A stretch of 64,000 nucleotides of DNA from Acanthosoma haemorrhoidale (Eukaryota; Arthropoda; Insecta; Hemiptera; Acanthosomatidae). Made by a program: the position numbers and the translations under genes. This document shows, piece after piece, positions 20,080 to 31,351 of the stretch (the stretch's first letter is position 1; every line of letters starts with the position of its first letter). The notes under the pieces were generated by a model. It searched no databases, had not been told where the DNA came from, and worked only from the letters and a program-made list of their open reading frames with translations. Where the stretch lies: NCBI GenBank assembly GCA_930367205.1, contig OV884009.1, positions 124,442,639 through 124,506,638 of the forward strand, read 5' to 3'.

Positions 20080-20660
20080 GAGGGGAACTTTGAAGGTTTT
20101 AAACCCTTAATATTTGTAGTCTTGCAGTTGCAAATCTTACTGTACAACTCAGCAAGTACTAATTTGTGCAGAAACTGTTAGAAGACTTTCTGAAGTTAAT
20201 TTAAACCCTCAGAGACCAGCATCATGGCCATTATTGACTAGAAAACATCATAGAGCTTGTTTGGAATTTGGTAGGAAACACCTTATATGAACTGAAAAGG
20301 AATGGAGCAATGTGATATTTTCAGATGAGTCGCGCTTCTCTCTTTATACATCAGATGTATGAATGAAAGTTTTCTGAAGGCCTGGCGAGCAATACACTAA
20401 GTGTATGTCACTGGGAGAGTTCAATTTGGAGGTCTTTTAGTGATGGTGTGGGGTGGAATTTCTTTGAAGGCAAACACAGAGCTCCACGTGTTCGCAGGCC
20501 TTCCCTTAAAGTGGATTTGTATGCGAGGGAAATTATCCAGGAGTACACGTTATCCCTTTTGCACCATTTATTGGTGAAAATTCTATTTTCATGCAGGATG
20601 ATATTGCAGCATACTTGCTAAGAAGCACGCCTTGAAGACTTGAGGCTGGGATTCAAGCCA
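20080..20660 (+). pseudogene. Dead Tc1/mariner transposase
   Basis: Plus-strand translation, across many stops and shifts, shows the Tc1 order. First an Ala-x-Thr-Val-Arg-Arg-like helix-turn-helix tail with Leu-Asn-Pro-Gln-Arg-Pro. Then Trp-Ser-Asn-Val-Ile-Phe-Ser-Asp-Glu-Ser-Arg-Phe-Ser-Leu (first catalytic Asp). Next Arg-Pro-Gly-Glu-Gln-Tyr, a Val-Trp-Gly-Gly-Ile-Ser-like stretch, and Phe-Met-Gln-Asp-Asp (second Asp). The catalytic Glu region is not found, and there is no open frame. DDE transposases of this family cut and paste at TA. Terminal repeats were not located. Confidence 0.75.
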
Positions 20661-21222
20661 GAACAGGAATTATCTGGTGCTAAAACAATTTTTTTTTAAA
20701 TAATCAGAAATTGTTTTTTTTCATGATCAGAAATTTCTGTATAATTTTTTTAAATATTAATGGGGGTTTTCTTCATATTTTTAGCCCCCATCTCTGAAAA
20801 AGTTTAATATTAATTAGAAAAGAATTGAAAGCAGAAATAATTTTGAAGCAAATATTAGAATTTTTTAATTGTGCCACTTTTATACGAGTACAACATTTTT
20901 CACTTGAGTAGTATTATTGTATTTATTAAAAATCTTTTGCTTTGTTTAATATTATTTTTTTCCTTTTCTTTTTTCATGAATAAACAGCTTTAACAAAAAT
21001 TATGAAAATTCTGGTTTTTTAACACTCGCTGTCCCCTAAACCATTATATAATAATATAAATTATTAATAAACCATTAATTGAAAAAAATGAATAAGAACA
21101 TTTTTATAGGCAATGTTGTGTACTTTAATTTTGTATATGAAGTACTCTGCTAAAATCACTAGTTTGAGAGATATTTGATAAAATCCCAAAAAATTACCTT
21201 TAACCCCGCACCCTTGGGGACG
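20661..21222. other. AT-rich stretch, nothing recognised
   Basis: Homopolymer-rich AT DNA following the Tc1 remnant. It may contain the eroded 3' end of that element, but no terminal repeat is apparent. Confidence 0.4.
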
Positions 21223-21540
21223 TTTTATTATGTTCTACAGGACCCCCCCCCCCCCCAGTAACTGTACAAAAAATCAGAACTACATAATTTTTCGTTTGTT
21301 TCCTGGACAAATCTGGTAGTTCAGCAGTTGGGGATGAAGTTTGTTTGGCCTGTGGGTGGTGGCAACTCATTTGAAGACGAATTCTCAACTGGTGTCTTAG
21401 CCACTGGCTGTTACGCTAAGCTAAATGTCACCTCTTTAGACTATTATATTCGGGGATTTTTTAGTATGTTATACAGGACACTCCCCCAACAATTGTACCA
21501 AAAACAACTTATCGTACACGATTTTTTTTTTTTTAATCGT
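21223..21540 (+). repeat. Short direct duplication with a poly-C run
   Basis: 21223-21293 and 21457-21540 share TTTTAnTATGTT(C/A)TACAGGAC, a C-rich run, ACTGTACnAAAAA-like sequence and a closing T-rich stretch. One copy has 15 consecutive C. The units are about 235 bases apart. The family is unknown. Confidence 0.45.
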
Positions 21541-23730
21541 CATATTTTGGCTTTCTTATCAACTAGCAACTGAACATCTTCATGTTCAGCCCCAACCACA
21601 ACTTAACTTCCCAAAAAATTACCACAACTTTCAACTGGCACTTAAGACAATGAGGAGGACTGTATTATGGTTGAGTGTTACTGCGTAAGGAGTTGACTAT
21701 AGGAATTGGATGTTGGATAAGTTTTCATGGATATGGGGTAAAACTTGAGGTTTTATAACATCATAAATTGTAGGTACTTTGAGATCATTGTGAAGGAACG
21801 AGTTTGTGATGTAGAAAGGAGGGTTGACTATAGTTATGATATTTTTGACTGCTTAATTTTAATCTCACTCTTGAAAACAAAGTGCACATTTACAAACAAT
21901 TAATAAAACTGATTTGGACAAAAGTCCTGTGAGGTACAGCCAAACCTTCGAACATCCAACAAAACCAATCTAATGTCCTTAGAACTATAGCCAACGCTTC
22001 CTTTTAAAAAATGTTCTGTTATTTTTGTCCTCTTGATCTAGAGATTATTGAATATTTCATCTTATGGTATAGTGTAGCATTATAATTAAATTGAAATATT
22101 TTAAGTGATCTGTTACAAAATCAAATGTCTGGAAATAAATAAAATATATATGTATCAATTATACTAATATATTTGAATTATAAGGTATAATTAAGCTCGT
22201 GAATCATGAAATGATGTTAAGCAAAAAGGTTGAAACAAAACTACTTTGTGATGTTAGTATAAATTCACCCAGAAACAACAGAACTTCATTCATTGTTAAC
22301 GTTATCAACTAGTAAATGGTCAATAACTATAATCTATTTAATGTTTATATAATACTTATTCCTTTTTAAGAGTTAATAATATACAATAATGATCTTAATA
22401 ACTAAAATAAAACGTGGAACAATGTTTGACTTTATAATATAAACTGTTATTAAATACAATTTTCACTTTATAGATACTTTAAATATAAAAAGAATAACTA
22501 ATTTTTTGCTATGAAGAAACAAAGAATGATTATTGTATATTATAGAGGTGGCTAGGCATTTTATATCCTATTTTTTGTTATTCTTCTACATTTTTTTTTT
22601 CTTTGGAAAACCCATCTGGAACCTGTTGTAAAAACAAATATGAATTCATTTTCACTTTCAAATTATAAGTTTATGTTTTTTTTTTTAATGAAAGGCCAGT
22701 CTTTTCAGCTTTAAGTTGAAAAGGGTAAAGTCACCAACATCACTTTTAAATAAAAATACTGTTCGTTTTAGTTATCAAGGATAATTGTTAACTTCACTGT
22801 GTTAACAATATCTATCCATGTGTATTTAAGTATATTCTTAAGCTTTACTACTTTCCTCACCAATCAAGTGGCCTGTCAAGACATGACAGATATCCATCCT
22901 GAACTTGGGACAGTAGAGATGGTGTTGCTATGGTTCACTAGAGGCAGAAAACTATCAATAGTGTTTAATTTTTTTGCAAAATTTACCAAATTAAGGTTAT
23001 TTATTGCCTGAATAGAAGTGAGCAAAAAAAATTATTTATAATCAAAATTAAACTATTAGAGGTAAAAAAAAAAAATCAAGTCAAGTTGATAATCACACAA
23101 TTAAGGGTTTAGTTACATTTGCGAAAATGACTTTATTGAAATTTGTAATAATACTCTATAGCCCCAATAGATTATAACATTATTTACCAACGTATCTTTA
23201 ATATCACAGGAAAATATTTAAAATACACAGCTTTTTTGTCTTTCGACAACTGTTTCAACGACAAAAAAAAAATATTTCAAGGGTACAAATCACCTCTCAT
23301 CATCATTTATTTAATGATGGCATTGATCATTAAATGAGGAAAATATTTACTTATTAATTACATATGATTGATTAAACTGCTGGCTGTTTTTATTTTTAGA
23401 ATCTTTGGGGCATCAATCAAGACTTTCATGGAAAATATTACCCTTCTAAAAATAGAAACTAGGGCTACAAATAAATTATGAATACACTCATGAGAAAATT
23501 TTTAGTAATTGAAAATAATTATTGTCCCCTTAAGCCCCAAAAAATGGAATATGTATTGTTAGCATCTTAGGGGTGAGAATAGGTAACGAAGGGTTAACTG
23601 AGTGGAAAACCAAATTTATAGAGTTAGAGATGGTAATGTGGTTACCAATATATATCAGTTAGTGCTAGACAGAGAAGTAAGTAATTTCAGAACAGGATTC
23701 TCATGAAAGTGGTTTGACACATCATTCTAG
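21541..23730. other. AT-rich stretch, no supported gene
   Basis: No homology recognised. A short perfect-looking inverted repeat (ATTTAATGAT / ATCATTAAAT) lies near 23307-23335. A Leu/Phe-rich frame at 22799-23011 resembles a signal peptide followed by arbitrary sequence and has no splice or start context that I trust. Confidence 0.4.
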
Positions 23731-23892
23731 CAGCAGAGAAATCGTGAGCTACACAAAGACTTTGGACAGCTAACGGTGGATGAATTCATCCACCATAGAC
23801 ATCATATCCCATTAGATGAAATTCCTGATGTTCAACACAATATTCCCACCACCCTTCTGTCATTGATGGCAGCAGGTGGTAAAGCGAGTTAA
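23731..23892 (+). pseudogene. Non-LTR retrotransposon C-terminal fragment
   Basis: 54 codons ending in TAA. The pattern Leu-His-x-Asp-Phe-x-x-Leu-Thr-Val-x-Glu-Phe-Ile matches the conserved tail of jockey-type reverse transcriptases. Compare Leu-His-Asn-Asp-Leu-Asn-Ile-Pro-x-x-x-Glu-Leu-Ile near the end of the jockey protein at 60230-60260. The upstream part is not readable. Confidence 0.45.
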
Positions 23893-23929
23893 CTTAGTTT
23901 TAGGTTCCTCAGTTTGTAATCCAAAGGTG

Positions 23930-25180
23930 TGCCATATGACCTGGTCCCTTTGCCATTATAGTTTAATTTCTCAGCTGCCTGTTCTCTCATGATCTAATCC
24001 AAATTTCCAATAATATCCATAACCCATCATTTCCTCCTTAAACCATAACCTGCCCCAATCTGGATACCCTTACCCCGAAAACATTCTACCAGATCTTGAA
24101 ACCCTGGATTGGAATATTATTTTCTCCTGCTCCACAATTGACTCTATGTTGGACATTCTCCTTAATATTCTCAATTCCTATCCACTCCTAAAAACCACTA
24201 CCTTTTTTCACCGGCCTGCTCCATGGGTATGCCAGATTGGAGACTGGCTGAAGATGCTTTCGACACACAAGGCTTGTAGGTGCCTGTGCCTAAAAGGCAT
24301 TGAGGACTCTACTCTTCAACCATTATACTATCCCTCTCTTTCTATTGTTCTTCCAAACCCTTATTTAATGGCAATAATTTTCATCAATATCTATTGTCTA
24401 ATCCCAAATCCCTAATTTTCTTGAATAGTCCAAACTTCTCGATCCTTTCTAATCTGGTTTCTGTCCTGTTTACTCCACACAATCTGCACTAGTTAATTAC
24501 TAATGACAATCATGCTGCTATTGATCAACAAAAACTGACAGTCATAATTCTCCCAGATTTCTCTAGTTACCTTAGACCACTTAATCCTTTTTTCCAAGTC
24601 AAAATCATTTAACTTCTCCAATACCTCTATCCACTAGTTTCTATCCTCTTTCTCCAATTGTTCACAGGTAGTTTCTGTCCCTAATCTACCCCTATCTGCT
24701 TTCCAGCCAGCCAGGGATCAAGCATTTCCCCCTCAGATCCTTTGCCAATGTTCCTGTTTTAACTATTAATAACCATCCTATCACTTTCCTCTCCAGGATT
24801 AAACACCTAGGATATCCATTGACCAAACCCTCTATGAAACCAACATATCTCCCAAATTTCCCATCGGTCAATGTACCCTTAAACTATTCCATCACACTTG
24901 TCAACTCCTTGTATCTTCCCTCACTTTGACTGTGTGGTGTATAGGGGGCTCTCGGGAGAAAAATTGAAGCTAATAATTAATTGCTTTGTTAGATTTGTCT
25001 TTGGGGCTCATCGGCACTCCCTTGTCTCCCACCTCTAAGCCAAGTTACGATGGATTTTCCTCTCTTTCTGTGCACAATGTTTCCTCGTATCATTCCCTAC
25101 TTTTATATAAAATATCTACAGTTCAAATCCACAATCTACTCCTGGAACACAAGATCTGTCCTGGGGTACATGATGAATCT
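23930..25180 (+). pseudogene. Heavily decayed non-LTR reverse transcriptase
   Basis: Less AT-rich than the flanks and broken by many stops. Readable signs in order are Pro-Leu-Lys-Thr-Thr-Thr-Phe-x-x-Arg-Pro-Ala-Pro-Trp (endonuclease-RT linker) at about 24188-24230, the Ala-Ile-Asp-Gln-Gln-Lys-Leu-Thr-Val-Ile-Ile-Leu-type strand before palm motif A at about 24510-24560, and Gln-Val-Val-Ser-Val at about 24667. A Leu-Gly-Tyr-Pro-Leu-Thr-like stretch follows at about 24808. The catalytic Ala-Asp-Asp box is not recoverable. The clade is uncertain (CR1, L2 or jockey-like). Confidence 0.5.
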
Positions 25181-27509
25181 GAATAGGAGCTCTAAGAAGT
25201 GATCTGTCATTCAAGTGGTTCAAAATTAAGTTAAATAAAACAGATATTATTAACATATTAGTGAGCATTTCACTACTCTAGCTTATGTATCCAGGGAAAA
25301 ATAATTGCTTGACATTGTTTTTAGAAACAACTTTTCCTTGATTAGATAGGTAACCATACCTAATAGACTACTTAGAAAATATAACGACTTATATACACAT
25401 CTGTTGTTCTAGTAGCAGCTTCTGTCCGCTACCCACATTAAAAAGCAGACATTAGTGGTTATAAAAAAATAATGTACCAAACAGTAAATTGTTACTAGAT
25501 TATTATTTCCTTGCTATAAAACGGCATGTACTTTAGCAATTCTTCAACCAGCAGTTAGTAGAGGAGACTTACCTTTATTAGGGGAAAATAACTGACAATT
25601 TATTAATCAATTTCTTTTTTAAAATATAATTTGACTATTTTATTCTTATCTATGGCATAAAATAGTTTATAAAAACGTTTATTTTAATAAATAATAAATA
25701 CAATTCTTGAAACATTGTTCATAGTCAAATAATTATTACAATCTATTTTATAACTAAACACAATTTTTTTAAATTTCAAAATTATAATACCAAATTTTTG
25801 ATACCTTCTGTTCTTAACTTATGAAAACTTCAATATTAAACACAAACAATAAATGATAATTTTTGCAAGCTAGGAGAGTCTAGTAGAGCAGCCCTGTAAA
25901 GTCTTATGCATATTAATCCGGTCTGCAAGTATTTGTTCCTTATAGCCTAAAAAAAAAAAATTATTGGAATGATATTTGAAAATAAAATGACCAATAATCA
26001 CATGAAATACAATCCTGGTCAAAAGTATTGCAACAACTATAAATTTCTGTAAATTATAATGTAAGGCCATAGTTAGGTGTGGAATTAGATGTGAATAGAT
26101 CTATAATTGGGAATCAGCTTGGGTTGTTGAAAAAATAAGTCAATTTTCATCACATTAATTAGTAGACAACTTTAGTCATACTATGTATGTCTATAACAGA
26201 ACCTGTCAAGAAGAAGAGAATAATTGAATATTTACTTTTAGGTTTTTAGCATCATCGATAGTGATAATCAGGTTTATAAATCTATTAATTAGTTTAAACT
26301 AAATAAATAAGAAATAATTAAATAAAAATAGGAAACTAGAATACATAATATAGCTATAGTAAAGTATATTACAAGCTTATTGAAAAAGAAAAAGTATTAT
26401 CAGTGAATGGTATAGCAATAGATATGAAGCGAATTAGTGAGGAGTGGCTCTTGAATTAACAAAGAGAATAGAGGTGAACAATTAAATAACAGATGTGGAA
26501 AATTTATGTATGATCTCAACCTTATTAGTAAACTGAAAGTGAAGGGGTTAGAGATCAAACTTAATGGATATAAAGTGATGAGTAATCTGTCAGAGAGAGG
26601 TAGATAGATTCATAGATGACCCAAGGTAACTGAAAATAAACTTACATTGAAGGTAAAATTACAAAGTATAAGGGGGTTAAGCCACAAACAGGAACATGAG
26701 TTGTTAATTTATTAGTGATGTTAAGGGTTCTTGTGCATGATGATAAATGTAAATGACCATAACAAGTTATAGGGCATGTGATGGTAGCAAAGAGCTGAAG
26801 ACTAGTATAGGTGGTTACAAAACTGGGGATCAAAGCTGTTTTGGTGTCGTCACTTACTTGACTGATGTCATGTCTCAGTCATCGTTAGGAATCCTGGAGC
26901 GCTTCGGTTATCACCTTCCTTCCCTACTCAAACATAGTAAGGGAGGTCAGAGCTAGAGAAGAAAAAATTGAGGTGACACCCCACCCCAAGCGAAAAAAGA
27001 TTGTTTTTAGCTGAACACTTTCTGGTTGGTTGATGGTTCCCAATCAAAGATGACCTCGCTGAGTTGCCACTGAAATGGATGGCACAGTTGGTTGTAATGA
27101 AAATTTTGAGCTATCCTTTTTTCTAGAATCTGAAATTTGACTTGCAGCTCGACATTTATATCACTTTTAAGAATAGGTCAGGGTGTCACCAAATGGTAAG
27201 CAAAAAATGTGGATAGAGCTGGAAAATATTTGGTTTGGAATTCATTGACTGAGCTACTTCTCAAGATATTTACTTAGATGTAACTATCACAAATATTTCC
27301 ACATTCATGTATACTACATGCTGGCACCAGCCATCACTGCAAAACATTTTCTAAGGTATACTAGCTGCTTTCACAACCCTACTCTCTATGACCATCCACA
27401 TCTGTTGATTAATTGTTTCCCTTAGTATTAATCAACTATATACTATTTCATGGGCTCTCTCAGTAGAAAAAAAAATTGACTTGCATATATTTGAGTTACT
27501 TGCAAGTTT
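25181..27509. other. AT-rich stretch with one repeated segment
   Basis: Mostly anonymous AT-rich DNA. About 25823-26012 is related, in the same orientation, to 42893-43075 on the far side of the Polinton. On the minus strand each copy has a T-rich tract ending in AG followed by 30-odd open codons, so both could be exons, but the reading frame cannot be decided. Nothing else is recognised. Confidence 0.4.
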
Positions 27510-27515
27510 AATGTA

Positions 27516-27880
27516 ACTATTAGTAGTACATAAAGGCGGGTTGAGCATGAGTACGAAGGAGATGACCTTGAAGGGTGTCGTATCACGTTATCGTATGACC
27601 TTGTGGTCATTGACTGTCCTTACTAGGGCGAGGGGGTGTTGTCTTAGGACAAGGGGGGGGGTGTCCTTGAGAGGTGATATGAGGTGTTGAGTGTGTCAAG
27701 AACCGATAGATGGTAGATGTGGCAACTGCGCATTTGTAGATTTGTCAACAGCGCGGGGGGGGGGGGGGGGTTGTCCTCGTGATGTACAGGGGGGGTGTAT
27801 CCTTGTGACGCAATATGAGGTGTGGCCAGCTGATATCTTCTTTATCATTCTTAGTTCCGCCCAAGCCGCGGCTTTTTCTT
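27516..27880 (+). repeat. Polinton left terminal inverted repeat
   Basis: From ACTATTAGTAGTACATAAAG to about CCGCGGCTTTTTCTT. It matches the reverse complement of 41552-42665 apart from an insertion there. It contains G-runs (9 G ending at 27661; 16 G at 27755-27770) and short GTACAGGGGG/TCCTTGTGACG repeats, giving strong G/C strand asymmetry. Confidence 0.85.
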
Positions 27881-27974
27881 GGGGTCAGCTGTAGTATGGT
27901 AGTAATGTGGGTGGGGGGGGGGAAATGTGTCTTTAATCTCAGGGCGTCACTCTCGTTCTTTCAATTAGTTCAAG

Positions 27975-28325
27975 ATGTGTAAGCGAACAGGTTGGAGCCT
28001 GAGGTATGAGAATGATCGTCTGTCTACATTTGTTGGATGGTCTTCACCGGTGAGTGCCGTTAAGCTTGCATCAGCAGGATTTTATTATTTGAAAAAATCA
28101 GACCGAACAAGGTGTCCTTTTTGTGGAGTAATATTACACGAATGGTTGGTACATGATGACCCTTTTGTAGATCACAAGAAATGGGCTAAATATTGTCCGT
28201 TTATCGAGTACTTGGAACAACTAGAGAAGCTACCATTATTAATAATAGATGAAGTTGATACTAAAAAAGAACAGGAAAACTGCGTAAGAGGTTTAAACGT
28301 TTCATTCAAGAACTTTCGCATTTAA
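27975..28325 (+). CDS. BIR-domain protein (inhibitor-of-apoptosis type), Polinton-borne
   Basis: 116 residues, intact. One BIR domain spans about residues 12-80. It has Arg15, Thr18-Phe19 and Trp22 of the first helices, Leu31-Ala-x-Ala-Gly-Phe36-Tyr-Tyr, and zinc ligands Cys47-x2-Cys50-x16-His67-x6-Cys74, exactly the family spacing. It has Trp57 and the Asp61-Asp62-Pro63 turn that shapes the peptide groove. There is no RING finger, unlike cellular and baculovirus IAPs, so it cannot act as a ubiquitin ligase by itself. BIR domains bind caspases or IAP antagonists; a role in blocking host cell death is inferred. It begins about 95 bases inside the left terminal repeat and reads inward. The next 120 bases (A-rich) could encode a lost extension. 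Confidence 0.85.
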   Translation: MCKRTGWSLRYENDRLSTFVGWSSPVSAVKLASAGFYYLKKSDRTRCPFCGVILHEWLVHDDPFVDHKKWAKYCPFIEYLEQLEKLPLLIIDEVDTKKEQENCVRGLNVSFKNFRI

Positions 28326-28448
28326 AAAACCAAATAGTTTTATATGAAATAAAAAAAACGAGATAAATCAACTAGTGAAAAAAATAGAAAAACTTCATCT
28401 ATCCCCACTTCACTGTTAAATCTTTTAGTCTCGTTGAAGCCTAGCAAG

Positions 28449-28952
28449 ATGGAGGGTCCACGACGATTGGAACTAGTGACTGATTACCCCATCACTTGTA
28501 GTAAACTAGTCCGAGTCGGTCTTTGTGATTTTGTACCCACTGTCGCTGTCATCGACTAGATAACTACAGTGTATATGGATACAAAATAATGGAAATTCAT
28601 CGTCGACCAAGTTCCAAGGATGTTGCATCTTTTGCAAAGCAGGCCCAAGAAAGTGGAGGTCGAAGACCGAGTAGGATGTAAAATGTAAATTGCATATTTT
28701 CCAAGAGAGGGAGGAACAGGATCATGAAAATTGAACAGGTTGTTCTTTGTTTCATTCAAAATAAACGACTCACTGGACTTGATAACCAAGATGGCTGAAC
28801 TCTATAAGAAACATGAAGAAGGTGGAGAACCTGTGGAATCTACATCAATGGACTTTAATATTAATACTAATACCCTTTTTAATAATTTAAATGAACTCGA
28901 GAAAATGTGTAATAATACCCACATAAATTGTAATTTGAACTATATTCAATAA
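28449..28952 (+). pseudogene. Broken Polinton accessory gene of unknown function
   Basis: The first 36 codons are open and coding-like (Arg-Leu-Glu-Leu-Val-Thr-Asp-Tyr-Pro-Ile, then Val-Arg-Val-Gly-Leu-Cys-Asp-Phe). In-frame stops follow at 28557 and further on, with at least one frame change near 28715 where a Glu-Arg-Glu-Glu-Gln-Asp stretch continues in another frame. The last piece (28731-28952) is again open and acidic, with Met-Ala-Glu-Leu-Tyr-Lys-Lys-His. I believe this is a conserved protein in arthropod Polintons but cannot name a function. It follows the BIR gene on the same strand. Confidence 0.5.
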
Positions 28953-29134
28953 ATAATTGTTATGCCTATACATTTTTTTTATTATTATTATTATTGAACT
29001 TTTCCCTAAGTAAAAAGGAGAATAAAGGTAAATAAAAAAAAATATTTTAAAATTTGTATGGTTTATTTGAAATAAAACATGAATAAATTATAAATATAAT
29101 ATTACAATTAATAATTAATATATTCATTGAGGTG

Positions 29135-29311
29135 TTAGAGTCTTCGTTTCTGGATAAATTCCTCGTCCTCTCGCCAGTAGCGACATTGGTATGTGTAGTC
29201 GAAAAGGTACAAAAGTAATGATCGAGGTAAAACTCTCAATTCTTCAGTAGTTAAAGTTTCGATACCTTCCTCTCCTAAACGACGTATCGCCGACTCCATT
29301 CTATACGTCAT
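29135..29311 (-). CDS. Small hypothetical protein (58 aa), Polinton
   Basis: A short complete frame starting at ATG 29311, acidic and arginine-rich, with Leu-Thr-Thr-Glu-Glu-Leu-Arg-Val-Leu-Pro-Arg-Ser-Leu-Leu-Leu-Tyr-Leu in the middle and a charged end. Its start overlaps the end of the BIR-like frame upstream by about 10 bases in a different phase, as in compact viral gene pairs. No family recognised. It could equally be the frame-shifted end of the upstream gene. Confidence 0.4.
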   Translation of the reverse strand: MTYRMESAIRRLGEEGIETLTTEELRVLPRSLLLYLFDYTYQCRYWREDEEFIQKRRL

Positions 29312-29561
29312 ACTGATGCAGGTTTTTTACTAGGAGGTATTTATAAACTCTCCTCCTCCTCAAACCACAAACACTGAGGACTATTTTTTTTTTTTTATAG
29401 TACCTGAGAGGGTTGACTAATGATTTGCTGTCAAATACCAGTCCACAGTATACACACTTAACTCTATACTTGACTCCTCGAATAAATCCAGCATATGAAA
29501 GCAGATGATGAGGTGAGCCAATGTTTTTAAATGTTTGCCTTCTTATCTCTCCTTTTTTCAA
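29301..29561 (-). pseudogene. Degenerate BIR-like protein, Polinton
   Basis: 86 residues. Residues 7-41 follow the BIR pattern: Arg-x-Thr-Phe near 8-11, then Leu-Ser-Tyr-Ala-Gly-Phe26, then Val-Lys-Cys36-x2-Cys39-Gly. The Trp, His and last Cys that should follow are absent from this frame. A run of T at about 29385-29396 just beyond is a likely frameshift site, after which the sequence becomes Lys/Arg-rich. It is on the opposite strand to the intact BIR gene 1.2 kb away. The call rests on the first half only. Confidence 0.5.
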
Positions 29562-29614
29562 ATTTACAGCTTCAGAATTTTTTCCGACCCATGCAGCCAG
29601 ACGATGAGCTTAAT

Positions 29615-30031
29615 TTAATGAACAAACAAAGGGGAAGTGTTTAAATGAAAATGACATGTCATCTGGTCATTATCTAATTGTTTCAAGCCGAAATCATGAA
29701 GATCATAGACTGATTTATCAATGAGTTCTTCTATAAACTTGCACTTTTCCATTCCTTTTGCCCATAATATATCATAGTCTTCTGTAGCGTATATTAAGAA
29801 ATACTTCATATCTTCATATTGTACATCGCCATAGTCCCATTCTAATCCATGAATATGTTTTTTTACCCAAAGATTTGTTTTCGACTGACTCACTTCTTCG
29901 ACATCTTGAGGTGGTTCAAAAAACCAATGCCATGATGAATCATGGCTGATTGAGATGATGGATAGTTCTTTAACAATTAATAAGTTAGAAGCCGTGCAAT
30001 AGCCCTGAAAATCAATGACCGCCGAACGCAT
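29615..30031 (-). CDS. Conserved Polinton protein of unknown function
   Basis: 138 residues with an intact frame. It opens with Val-Ile-Asp-Phe-Gln-Gly-Tyr, then Ile-Val-Lys-Glu-Leu, then His-Trp-x-Phe-x-Pro-Pro, Gly-Leu-Glu-Trp-Asp-Tyr-Gly-Asp-Val, Tyr-Ala-Thr-Glu-Asp and a Cys-x-Phe-His-like end. I recall this motif series in many predicted arthropod proteins linked to Polintons. The Val-Ile-Asp start and conserved acidic residues would suit an RNase H-fold exonuclease, but this is inference. It lies just downstream of the capsid gene on the same strand. Confidence 0.6.
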   Translation of the reverse strand: MRSAVIDFQGYCTASNLLIVKELSIISISHDSSWHWFFEPPQDVEEVSQSKTNLWVKKHIHGLEWDYGDVQYEDMKYFLIYATEDYDILWAKGMEKCKFIEELIDKSVYDLHDFGLKQLDNDQMTCHFHLNTSPLFVH

Positions 30032-30106
30032 CTTATGGTTTACCGTCCTACGGTGAAGTGAGATTATTACACTCGATAGAATGGCTATATGTACACGTAG
30101 GCGGAA

Positions 30107-31351
30107 TCAGTACATTTTACGGACCAAACCCGTCCCCACTTTATATTCTACTATTTTATCATGAAGAATGAGACAGTATGCCTTGGTATTAGCAGGAAAG
30201 TTCTCACTCGCCTCTAGTTGAACGCGAATATCAATAATCGTACTCTTTATCGCGTCAGATTGTTTAGAAGAATCTATAACAACTATAGGTGCTAGGATCT
30301 CAAAATCGCATCGTGACAGCAGAGGTTGACAATGCCTATTGCCATAATAACTCGTTTGAAATTCTTTATACATTTCGTAGAGGAGAGCCACTTTTCCAAG
30401 CTCGAAATCTATATTCAAATCATCATAAGGATATTGCTCGCTATTCAGATAGAGTTTCAAAATTTTCAATTTGCAACTATCAAACTACCTGTTAATCTTT
30501 GCTAGCGTTTCTCATTCGATTTGTCTGGAATGCGATAATAACATACCGTGGCTTTTCTAAATTTTTCGATGCTTTTACAGTCCAGTTTTCTTGCTGTGAT
30601 GCAGGTAAATTAGGATATTCGTAAAGATCCCATGATCTGAATGGAATAGAGATGACCTTGTTTTTATCTATCATTTTTAACAACCTCAGCTGTTCTTGAT
30701 CAGAAACACGAACATGAGGCATTCTCCAAATCACTTTATCTAATTTTATTACAACATTATCGTCACCCTTTACGCAGTTCAAGTCAGTACTCGATCTGAT
30801 CAAAACGAGTTCTTGCTTAAGATTAATTAAAACTTTTTGATAGTCCTCACATATCCCTAAGAGAATATCCAGTGGCAAACACACTAAAAAAACCGTTTTT
30901 ATCTATTGAAAGAGTTTTGTCTGCACCCTGGGATAACCCATCCTGCATTTTCTAGACCTTTGACTTGATTAGGTGAAAATGACGCATGGCCTTTAAGCGT
31001 TGTAGTTATTCCTGGGTTTCTCACTCTATCAACTTCAATGCCATTCAATTCATATCTGATCTCATCAAAGAAAAACACAAACGCGTTATTAGTCAATTTT
31101 GAAGCAGTTCCAGCAGTACCATCCTTTTTTGAAATTCGTCCTTCTAGATAAACAAAACTTAATGAAGGAATCGTATAAACATCTTGTTGATGGATCGGTA
31201 TTCTGATTTCATCAGACTTGTTAAGGGTGTTCCCTGCATACGGTTGATGTGAATGATATTGAAATTGTGTAAGAGATTCTTCAAATTTTACGTCTGATGT
31301 AATATTTAGCATGTTATTAATTTTTTTCTTATTTTTAACCGAAAACCACAC
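30107..31351 (-). pseudogene. Polinton major capsid protein (double jelly-roll), frameshifted
   Basis: Three consecutive frames cover one protein: 31351-30899, 30884-30492 and 30469-30107. Family marks are Phe-Asp-Glu-Ile-Arg-Tyr-Glu-Leu-Asn-Gly-Ile-Glu in the first, Arg-Met-Pro-His-Val-Arg-Val-Ser-Asp and Phe-Arg-Ser-Trp-Asp-Leu-Tyr-Glu-Tyr-Pro in the second, and Leu-Tyr-Leu-Asn-Ser-Glu-Gln-Tyr-Pro-Tyr-Asp and Asn-Phe-Pro-Ala-Asn-Thr-Lys-Ala-Tyr in the third. Breaks at about 30890 (beside an A/T homopolymer) and about 30480 make it a pseudogene. Intact homologues form the pseudo-hexameric capsomers of the predicted Polinton virion. Confidence 0.85.

Noticed and set aside
22799..23011. Secreted-protein candidate with a hydrophobic start
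   Set aside because: AT-rich DNA yields Leu/Phe/Ile-rich starts by chance; no splice sites or homology seen.
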